In this document: one piece after another, positions 8,667 through 14,968 of the stretch
Layout of the letters: every line of letters starts with the position of its first letter
Position numbering within the stretch: position 1 is the stretch's first letter
From: Glycomyces luteolus
Lineage (GTDB): Bacteria; Actinomycetota; Actinomycetes; Mycobacteriales; Micromonosporaceae
DNA: 64,000 nucleotides
Assembly (NCBI RefSeq): GCF_027622875.1
Contig: NZ_JAPZVP010000001.1
Location: 1 to 64,000 of the forward strand
Reading direction: 5' to 3'
Notes under the pieces: generated by a model
What the model was told of the DNA's origin: nothing
The model's database searches: none
What the model saw: the letters and a program-made list of their open reading frames with translations, nothing else
Translations under genes and position numbers: made by a program

Positions 8667-9599
8667 GTGACCACAGTGCCGCCCAGATCCCCGAAACCCG
8701 CCCGCCCGGTCGAGCCGGGCCTCATCGTCGTCGACAAGCCGCAGGGCATCACCTCGCACGGCGTGGTGTCCCGGATGCGCCGCATCTGCGGCACCCGCAA
8801 GGTGGGGCATGGCGGCACGCTCGATCCGATGGCTACCGGCGTGCTCATCGTCGCGATCGGCAAGGCCACCAAACTGCTGACGTATGTGTCCGGCCTCGAC
8901 AAGTCGTACGCCGCGACGATCCGGCTCGGCCAGGCCACGGTCACCGACGACGCCGAAGGCGAGGTGACCGCGAGCGTCGACGCCTCGGCGGTCGCCGACG
9001 CCGCGATCCGCGACGGACTCGCGGCGATGACCGGCGAGATCGACCAGGTGCCGAGCGCCGTGAGCGCGGTGAAGATCGACGGCCAGCGCGCTTACAAGCG
9101 CGTTCGCGAAGGCGAGACGGTTGAACTGAAGGCCCGGCGGGTCACCATCGCCTCGATCGAGGTCGGGGCGATCCGCCGCGAGGGCGAGTTCGTGGACGTG
9201 GACGTCGACGTCTCGTGCTCCTCGGGCACCTACATTCGCGCTATCGCGCGCGACCTCGGCAGCGTGCTCGGGGTCGGCGGGCACCTGACCGCATTGCGGC
9301 GCACCAGGATCGGCGGCTTCGGGATCGACACGGCCGCGACGTTGGAGACGCTGTCCGACCGGTCGGAGGCGGGCGAACCGCTGGGCGCGCTCACGATGGG
9401 CGAGGCCGCCGCACGGCTCATGCCGACGCGCACGGCGACCGAAGCGGAGGCGAAGGCGCTGTCATACGGCAAGCCACTCGACGCGGCCGGGATCGAAGGG
9501 CGCTACGCGGTGCTCAGCGAGAACGGCGACCTGCTCGCGGTGATGACCGAGAAGGGCGACAAGGCGAAGCCCGAAACGGTCTTCGCCGCCGCGAACTGA
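8667..9599 (+). CDS. truB: tRNA pseudouridine(55) synthase TruB
   Basis: 310-aa enzyme that isomerises U55 of the tRNA T-arm. The catalytic Asp lies in HGGTLDPMATGVL, and motifs GLIVVDKPQGITSH, KSYAATIRLG and CSSGTYIRAIARDLG are all present. Length is normal. The GTG start (8667) lacks a clear ribosome site; TAGCCT at 8653-8658 places a leaderless or near-leaderless start. The usual downstream ribF is missing; degenerate repeats and an AraC gene follow instead. Confidence 0.95.
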   Translation: MTTVPPRSPKPARPVEPGLIVVDKPQGITSHGVVSRMRRICGTRKVGHGGTLDPMATGVLIVAIGKATKLLTYVSGLDKSYAATIRLGQATVTDDAEGEVTASVDASAVADAAIRDGLAAMTGEIDQVPSAVSAVKIDGQRAYKRVREGETVELKARRVTIASIEVGAIRREGEFVDVDVDVSCSSGTYIRAIARDLGSVLGVGGHLTALRRTRIGGFGIDTAATLETLSDRSEAGEPLGALTMGEAAARLMPTRTATEAEAKALSYGKPLDAAGIEGRYAVLSENGDLLAVMTEKGDKAKPETVFAAAN

Positions 9600-9607
9600 G
9601 GCCGTGC

Positions 9608-9700
9608 GCCGCGGGTCGGGTTGCCGGATGGCGGTGCCGCGAGTCGGGTAGCCAGATAGCGGCGCACTGGGCCAGGCTGCTGGATAGCGAAGCCGCGGTT
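9608..9700 (+). repeat. 28-bp degenerate tandem repeat after truB
   Basis: Units begin at 9608, 9636 and 9664, with a fourth decayed start at 9692. Unit 1 and unit 2 differ at 5 of 28 positions; unit 3 is more diverged. The consensus start is GCCGCGxGTCGGGT and the middle is GGATAGCGG. A fragment resembling the unit head (GCCGCGAACTGAGG) overlaps the truB stop codon. No coding role; the rest of the gap to the AraC gene holds no recognisable element. Confidence 0.7.
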
Positions 9701-9847
9701 CCGGGCCGCCCTGCCGCGCTCGGCAGGCGATATAGGGCATGCCCCTTCCCACCCGCATCCGCCTCCGGCCAACCAAATAGGACCACACTCCCATACGGGT
9801 CCGACACATCTGCGTCTTCCGAGGTCAGTGCCCCTGTGTCGGGCTTG

Positions 9848-10741
9848 TTAGACGAGCCTTGGCGAGGCCGCTCCGCTGCGGAAGGCGATCGGGGTGGTAC
9901 CGGTTCGCTGGGCGAAGAACTTGTTGAAGTTCGTGGCGCTGCTGAACCCCAGGCGCTCGCCGATGCGGGCCGCCGGGACGGGGGAGCATGCCAGCATTCG
10001 CTTGGCCTCCAGGATGACCCGGCGGTCGATGAACTCCTTCGCCGGAATCCCCGCGGTCGCCAGGGTCGCCCGCGACAGGGTCCTGGGGGAGTAGGCGAGC
10101 GCCTCCGCGTAGTCGCTGAGCCGCCGCGAGTTCGCGAAGTCCCGCTCCACCGCGTCGCGGAACGCCAGGTACACCTCGCTCGGTTCCGGCCCGGCTTGCG
10201 GCGAGGGCAGGCTCGCGACCCGCAGCACCAGCACCGCGAGCAGATGCCGCAGCACCTGCAGCCGCGTATCGAGCGGCAGCCGGTCCGCCGAGTGCTCCCA
10301 CTGCAGCTGCGTGGTCGCCGCGCGCAGCAGCGCGTGATCCTCGGCGGTCGGGACGCGAACCACCGGGGCGTGCGGATCGTCCACGCACACGCCGATCGCG
10401 GTGTCCGGGTCCAGGAACCCGGTCGCGAAGCGGATGACGGTGCCCTCGGCCCGCTCGAGGCCGCCCCACTGCTGCACCTGTCCGGGCCGCGCCCACAGCC
10501 ACTGGCCCGGGGCGACGGCGTGTTCCGCGAAGTCGACCGAGTGCCGCATCGAGCCCGAGGTGAGCGTGACGAGGCAGTGCCGGTCGGACCGGAAGGGCCG
10601 AGTCAGAGCGGGAGCGTCGCCGCTCTCGCGCAGGCGCGACAGCGTGAGGATCTCGATCGACGGGCCGTCGTGCGGGGCCGGCTCCGGGGCGGGCGCGAAA
10701 AGGCGGCCCGTTATGTCGTCTTGTCGCGTATTCACCAGCAT
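9848..10741 (-). CDS. AraC-family transcriptional regulator
   Basis: 297-aa regulator with an N-terminal cupin-like ligand domain (SRLRESG...LVTLTSGSMRHSVDF...PGQWLWARPGQVQQW) and a C-terminal AraC double helix-turn-helix ending RLGFSSATNFNKFFAQRTGTTP. ATG at 10739-10741 gives a family-typical N-terminus; an in-frame ATG at 10792 would add 17 residues without a better ribosome site. Divergent from the mycothiol-linked nitroreductase gene with ~100 bp between, so it may control that gene and itself. The long open frame continuing upstream on this strand is a high-GC artefact over the nitroreductase gene. Confidence 0.85.
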   Translation of the reverse strand: MLVNTRQDDITGRLFAPAPEPAPHDGPSIEILTLSRLRESGDAPALTRPFRSDRHCLVTLTSGSMRHSVDFAEHAVAPGQWLWARPGQVQQWGGLERAEGTVIRFATGFLDPDTAIGVCVDDPHAPVVRVPTAEDHALLRAATTQLQWEHSADRLPLDTRLQVLRHLLAVLVLRVASLPSPQAGPEPSEVYLAFRDAVERDFANSRRLSDYAEALAYSPRTLSRATLATAGIPAKEFIDRRVILEAKRMLACSPVPAARIGERLGFSSATNFNKFFAQRTGTTPIAFRSGAASPRLV

Positions 10742-10808
10742 CGACGGCAAGTTTATCCCTTTTATCGTGGTTCCACAGTGTGTCTCGATCATAGGGGCGA
10801 ACCGCCCA

Positions 10809-10844
10809 GGGAACTTGTTTAAATTTGAAGTAGTGTAGTGCCCA
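10809..10844 (+). promoter_or_regulatory. Candidate SigR/SigH-like or TANNNT promoter of the nitroreductase
   Basis: GGGAAC at 10809-10814 is followed after 18 bases by GTG, close to the thiol-stress sigma consensus GGAAT/C-n18-GTT. The same region holds TAGTGT (10831-10836), whose spacing places transcription start at the ATG. M. tuberculosis Rv2466c is SigH-controlled, which makes the first reading attractive. The match is imperfect. Confidence 0.35.
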
Positions 10845-11491
10845 TGGCTGAAACCAAGACCGTCGACTTCTGGTTCGACCCCGCCTGCCCCTGGGCGTGG
10901 ATGACCTCCCGCTGGATCATCGAGGCCGCGAAGCTCCGTCCGATCCGCGTCCGGTGGAACGTGATGAGCCTCTTCGTGCTCAACGAGCCGAAGCTGGACG
11001 AGCTCCCCGAGTTCTACCAGGACCTCCTCCCGAAGACCGTCCCGGCTGTGCGCGTCGCGACGGCCGTCGCCCAGCAGTACGACAACGAGACCCTCGGGCG
11101 CCTCTACACCGCCCTCGGCAACCGCATCCACCTCGGCGGCGAGAAGGACTCCGAGGTCTACATCCCCGCCGCGCTCGAGGCCGTCGGCCTCCCGCTCGAG
11201 CTGGCCGAGGCCGGCAAGACCGAGGAATGGGACGAGGCGCTCAAGGCCTCGCACCACCGCGGCATCGGCCTCGTCGGGACCGACGTCGGCACCCCGGTCG
11301 TCGCGGTAGAGAACGACGAAGGCGTCCAGGTCGGCCTCTTCGGCCCCGTGGTCACCCCCGCTCCGATGGGCGAGGCCGCCGCGAAGCTGTGGGACGGCGT
11401 CTACGCCGTGGCCACCACACCGGGCTTCTACGAGCTCAAGCGCTCGCGTACTGAGGGCCCGAACTTCGACAACCTCACCGCCGACCTCTAG
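10844..11491 (+). CDS. Mycothiol-dependent nitroreductase, Rv2466c-like (DsbA fold)
   Basis: 215-aa thioredoxin-fold oxidoreductase. The N-terminus VDFWFDPACPWAWMTSRWI carries the CPWA variant of the CxxC active site, as in M. tuberculosis Rv2466c, which uses mycothiol to reduce disulfides and activates some nitro-compounds. Other family signatures include GTPVVAV and FGPVVTPAP. The ATG at 10844 is preferred over an in-frame GTG at 10838 because most members start shortly before the VDFWFDP strand. No ribosome site is visible, so the mRNA may be leaderless. Divergent from an AraC regulator; a terminator hairpin follows at 11505. Confidence 0.88.
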   Translation: MAETKTVDFWFDPACPWAWMTSRWIIEAAKLRPIRVRWNVMSLFVLNEPKLDELPEFYQDLLPKTVPAVRVATAVAQQYDNETLGRLYTALGNRIHLGGEKDSEVYIPAALEAVGLPLELAEAGKTEEWDEALKASHHRGIGLVGTDVGTPVVAVENDEGVQVGLFGPVVTPAPMGEAAAKLWDGVYAVATTPGFYELKRSRTEGPNFDNLTADL

Positions 11492-11504
11492 GCGAACGAA
11501 CGCC

Positions 11505-11536
11505 AACGCCCGCAACGCGAAGGTGTTGCGGGCGTT
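11505..11536 (+). terminator. Rho-independent-like terminator after the nitroreductase gene
   Basis: A 12-bp perfect stem AACGCCCGCAAC / GTTGCGGGCGTT with an 8-base loop lies 13 bp past the stop codon, followed by CGCGTTTC. Confidence 0.65.
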
Positions 11537-11554
11537 CGCGTTTCACGAATGCGG

Positions 11555-11587
11555 ACCGGGCCCCGCGCGAATCGCGCGGGGCCCGGT
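11555..11587 (-). terminator. Perfect 15-bp hairpin, terminator of the DUF3145 gene
   Basis: ACCGGGCCCCGCGCG pairs perfectly across a 3-base loop (AAT) 18 bp past the DUF3145 stop on the minus strand. It is separated by 18 bp from the opposing terminator, so the convergent pair has back-to-back hairpins. Confidence 0.6.
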
Positions 11588-11604
11588 CCCGTTCGTCTTG
11601 CGGC

Positions 11605-12117
11605 TCAGCCGACCTGGGACAGCCAGGACTGCTCGGTGCCGCCCGCCGCCTGGCGGTAGGGCCGCAGTTCGCGGTCCCATTCCAGGCCGAGCAGCTGGTC
11701 CAGTCCGTTGCGCAGCGCCTCGGCGCTGGTCGTGGTCGCCAGCAGCGCGCGGATGCGGTCCTCGGCGATCATGATCTCGCCGCCGGCGCTCATCGCCGCG
11801 CGGTAGATTCCGCGGCCGGGGACGTGCATGATCCGCTCGCCGTCGACGCCCGCGCTCGGGTCCTCGGTGATCTCGAAGCGGAGCATCGGCCACTGCGCGA
11901 GGGCCTTCGCGAACTCGGCGCCCATGCCGGCGTAGCCGGTCCAGGGGCGCTCGGCGCGCATCGTGCCGCGCTCGGCGTTCTGCGGGGTCCAGCCCAGCTT
12001 CACGCCCTGGCTCGCGGCAGAGCCGGAGCGCTCCAGGACACGGCCGATCGCCCACTCGACATGCGGGCAGACCGCAGACGGGCTGGAGTGGATGTAGATC
12101 ACGCCGCGTGTCTGCAT
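11605..12117 (-). CDS. DUF3145 family protein
   Basis: 170-aa cytosolic protein of the actinobacterial DUF3145 family, recognisable from RGVIYIHSSPSAVCPHVEWAI at the start and LDQLLGLEWDRELRPYRQAAGG near the end. Function unknown; the family is nearly universal in actinomycetes. The ATG at 12115-12117 is preceded by AAGGAGGTGCGCG, a strong ribosome site. It stands alone, convergent with the nitroreductase gene. Confidence 0.88.
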   Translation of the reverse strand: MQTRGVIYIHSSPSAVCPHVEWAIGRVLERSGSAASQGVKLGWTPQNAERGTMRAERPWTGYAGMGAEFAKALAQWPMLRFEITEDPSAGVDGERIMHVPGRGIYRAAMSAGGEIMIAEDRIRALLATTTSAEALRNGLDQLLGLEWDRELRPYRQAAGGTEQSWLSQVG

Positions 12118-12511
12118 CGCGCACCTCCTTGGGAATCGGCGTCTCTGAGTACTGGCTCACTCCTTGTGGTCATTTCGCTACGACTTAAAGTCGTGCAACG
12201 AGCATCGGCCGGGATGAGAGTGGGATGAACTCGAACCCGGCACGCTATTCCGCTCAGTTACATACTGACAGCTTCCAAAGCATCGCGCTAGGCTTAAACC
12301 GCCCCGGGGGCTCACTTTTTCGATCATTCGATGCGTCACACCCGGTACGTGTGCTAGTCGCCGCAGCCCGCGCCTGAGCTACACTTGCGCATGACCGGCG
12401 CACTGTCGGTTTTCTTTTGTGGTCCAACCCAGGTTCAGCACCCGCGATTCGGGCTGCTCTCCCTGTGTCAGGCCGAAGATTCGTCTTACACGACATGGTG
12501 AGGAGACCGGC
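12118..12511. other. 394-bp intergenic region, promoters and leader of two divergent genes
   Basis: Lower in GC than its flanks. It must hold the DUF3145 promoter (left) and the promoter and leader of the 115-aa gene (right). TACACT at 12380-12385 is a candidate -10 for the rightward gene, giving a leader of about 120 bases. Short inverted repeats occur (CACAC/GTGTG around 12338-12354; GCCCC/GGGGC near 12301). No tRNA, convincing ORF or mobile element is seen. Confidence 0.5.
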
Positions 12512-12859
12512 GTGGCAGCCAACACTTCCAAGACAGCACGCGCGTCCGTCAAGGCCGGCCAGGCCAAGGGCGGCGCTGGACTCAACGTCCTCGGCGAGTT
12601 CAAGTACCTGATCCCGCTCAACAACGGGAAGCACGTGTACCTGCGCAACCTGGTCGACGGCAAGACCCTGCACCTCGCCACCGGCTCTGAGGCGTTCACC
12701 GAGGCCGTCAAGGCGCTCGCCGCCGCCGGTCACGGCGCGAAGATCAAGGCCGAGATCGAGGGCCTCGCCGCCAAGCTCCCCGCGGAGCAGGGCTGGGACA
12801 CCACCCTCAAGACCCTCGAAGAGGCGGACGCCTTCGCCGCCGAGGCCGTCGCCGCCTAG
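12512..12859 (+). CDS. Unknown 115-aa protein
   Basis: GTG start at 12512 follows GTGAGGAGACC, a good ribosome site; reading further upstream in frame only adds non-conserved residues. An Ala/Lys-rich N-terminus precedes a strand-rich core (LNVLGEFKYLIPLNNGKHVYLRNLVDGKTLHLATGS is split here as three beta-like segments) and an alternating Ala/Lys helical C-terminus. No signal peptide or membrane helix. I do not recognise the family. It is monocistronic, with a long leader and a strong terminator, which suggests a well-expressed cytosolic protein. Confidence 0.75.
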   Translation: MAANTSKTARASVKAGQAKGGAGLNVLGEFKYLIPLNNGKHVYLRNLVDGKTLHLATGSEAFTEAVKALAAAGHGAKIKAEIEGLAAKLPAEQGWDTTLKTLEEADAFAAEAVAA

Positions 12860-12879
12860 GTTTCGCACCCGCGAACTTC

Positions 12880-12914
12880 GCGCTCCATGCCCGTCAGGGC
12901 GTGGAGCGCTTTTT
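12880..12914 (+). terminator. Rho-independent terminator of the 115-aa gene
   Basis: GCGCTCCATGCCC pairs with GGGCGTGGAGCGC (one G-T pair) around GTCA, followed directly by TTTTT at 12910-12914. Confidence 0.85.
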
Positions 12915-13068
12915 CGCATCCGGGTTTCGAGCTTCCTCTGCATTGCTCGATCGCCTGTTCGACTGCGTCTATGCGAATTGCCGATCGCCGCTTATCGAAG
13001 GCACTCCGAATAAGCCCTTGAACGCGTACGGCTCACCCGATCGGACGATCCCCAATGGGGTGGGCGCG

Positions 13069-14901
13069 TCAGTCCGCCAGATCCGCGGTGCAGACCGATT
13101 CGGACATCGGCACCTCGTCGACGCTTCGCAGCACTCCGACGGTGAAGCAGTAGTCCTCCGAGGGGATGAGGCCCGCCGCGGTGAACTCGGTCGCCGTGGT
13201 CCCGTCGGGGTTGAGCGCCTCGGCCTTCTCATCGCCCACTCGCTGGGCGAACACGATGTACCGCAAGCCCTCGGCGTCGGCAGCGGCCGTCCAGGTCAGC
13301 GACACCTCGCCTTCGTTCCACGACTCGATCACGAGCTCCTGAGCGGCGTCGCCCCCGGTGTTCGCCTGGTCGAAGTCATCGGGTGTCTTGTCCGGGGTGA
13401 GGAGCCACAGCCACACGGTCATGATCCCGCCGAGCAGCACCGTGATCGCGAGCCCGAGGTACACGTACGACTTGAGGCTCCGCTCGTCCTTCTGCTTCGG
13501 CTGGATCTGCTTGGGGGCCTTGTAGGCCTTGGTCTTCCGCGGCTTCGCGCCGTCGCGGCCGATCACCGGCGGCGCGAACACCTGCTCCTGCTGGCCCGCT
13601 TGCTGCTGCATCTGGGGCGACTGCTGGGCGGCTTGCGGGTGCCACGGCGTGGGCGGCGGCTGCATGCTCACCGGCGCCTGCGGCGGCGCCGAGTACGGCG
13701 CGACATGTTGCGCCGCCGCCTGCTGCGGAGCGCCGGAGAACGGCTGGGCGCTCATCGGCGCCCCCGAGAAGGGCTGGGCGCTCATCGGGGCACCCGAGAA
13801 GGGCGCGGCCGAGACCGGGCCTCCCTGCGTACCGCCGTCGAGCTGCGCGTACCGCGGGTCGACCGCGTGCCCGAGTTCCCCGCCGAACCCGCCGGTGCGG
13901 CCTCCCGTGAGGCCGCTGCCGAGCGTGCCGCCCCGTTCGGGCTGCGGCAGCGGCTGCACGGGCGCGAACGGGTCCAGCGGCACGCGGGTGCCGCGCGAGG
14001 CGACCTCGGGCCGGTAGACCGTCTCCTCGTTGCTGACGTCGCCGATCACGGCGGGCGCGGAGGCCTTGCCGACCCCGCCGCCGTACATGCCTCGCTGCAG
14101 CTCCTCGGCGAACGCCTTGCCCGAGGCGGGACGGCGGGCCGGGTCGCGCGAGAGGCCGCGCACGAGCAGGCTCTCCAGCCACTCCGGCACGTCGTCGCGC
14201 GGCAGCTTCGGCGGCGGCGCGTCGGAGGTGACGCGCTCGCGGTGCGTGTCGGGGTCGGTCCCGCCCTCGGGGTTCGCGAACGGCGCGTACCCGGCGAGGA
14301 GGTGCCACATGCTCGACGCGAGGCTGAACAGGTCGCTCGCGGAGGTCTGGGCCTGCCGCAGCAGCGCCTCAGGAGAGGCGTGCAGCGGCGTGAGCTTGTC
14401 GATCGCGGCGGTCGCGGCCAGCGAGGCGGGCGTGCGCGCGATGCCGAAGTCCGCCAGCGCGGGTCCGTACTGGCCGCGGAGGATGTTCTGCGGCTTGACG
14501 TCGCGGTGGAGGATGTCGGCGTTGTGGGCGGCCTGGAGGGCCTGCCCGATCTTGACGCCCACGTCGAGCACGTCCTCGACGGGCAAGGGCCCGTTGGCCT
14601 TCAGGATCGCCGAGTAGGACCCGCCCTCGCAGTACTCCATGACGATGTACGGCTGCGCGGCCTCGGTGTGGCCGGTGTCGATGATCGAGACGATGTGCGG
14701 GTGGTTCGAGACGGCGACGGTGGCTTCGAGTTCCTTCTCGACCGAGTCCGCGGTGGTCATGTCGTCGTCGACCAGCAGGACTTTGACAGCGACGGTGCGG
14801 TCGAGGCGCTCCTGGACGGCGCGGTAGACGAACGCGGTCGACCCGTGCGCGACCATCTCGAAGTCGCGGTAGCCGGGGATGGCAGGAGTGGGGGAGCTCA
14901 A
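13069..14901 (-). CDS. Transmembrane Ser/Thr protein kinase with extracellular FN3-like domain
   Basis: 610-aa receptor-type kinase. Cytosolic kinase domain, residues ~10-270: VAVK with K40, HRDVKPQN with D134, DFG 151-153, SPE 176-178. A ~200-residue Pro/Gln/Gly-rich linker includes three copies of APFSG/QPFSGAPMSA (366-391). One membrane helix (479-501) leads to a ~105-residue external domain that resembles a fibronectin type III fold (VSLTWTAAADAEGLRYIVFAQ, then DYCFTVGV). The TTG start at 14899-14901 is supported by CAGGAAG upstream. It lies downstream of otsA and the otsB fusion on the same strand, 67 bp away, so it may share their transcript. The external ligand is unknown. Confidence 0.9.
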   Translation of the reverse strand: MSSPTPAIPGYRDFEMVAHGSTAFVYRAVQERLDRTVAVKVLLVDDDMTTADSVEKELEATVAVSNHPHIVSIIDTGHTEAAQPYIVMEYCEGGSYSAILKANGPLPVEDVLDVGVKIGQALQAAHNADILHRDVKPQNILRGQYGPALADFGIARTPASLAATAAIDKLTPLHASPEALLRQAQTSASDLFSLASSMWHLLAGYAPFANPEGGTDPDTHRERVTSDAPPPKLPRDDVPEWLESLLVRGLSRDPARRPASGKAFAEELQRGMYGGGVGKASAPAVIGDVSNEETVYRPEVASRGTRVPLDPFAPVQPLPQPERGGTLGSGLTGGRTGGFGGELGHAVDPRYAQLDGGTQGGPVSAAPFSGAPMSAQPFSGAPMSAQPFSGAPQQAAAQHVAPYSAPPQAPVSMQPPPTPWHPQAAQQSPQMQQQAGQQEQVFAPPVIGRDGAKPRKTKAYKAPKQIQPKQKDERSLKSYVYLGLAITVLLGGIMTVWLWLLTPDKTPDDFDQANTGGDAAQELVIESWNEGEVSLTWTAAADAEGLRYIVFAQRVGDEKAEALNPDGTTATEFTAAGLIPSEDYCFTVGVLRSVDEVPMSESVCTADLAD

Positions 14902-14968
14902 GGCGAGGGCTTCCTGTCAGGAGGCATGGTTCAGTCCTGAACAGAGTAGCCCTCGCCTTGAGGGTGAC

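Noticed and set aside
10742-11515. N-terminal extension of the AraC protein to 555 residues
   Set aside because: The extension is antisense to the nitroreductase gene and unlike any AraC domain; starts at 10741 or 10792 give normal length.
12190-12260. tRNA-like T-loop GGGTTCGAGTTC on the minus strand
   Set aside because: The flanking bases do not form a T stem, acceptor or anticodon arm.
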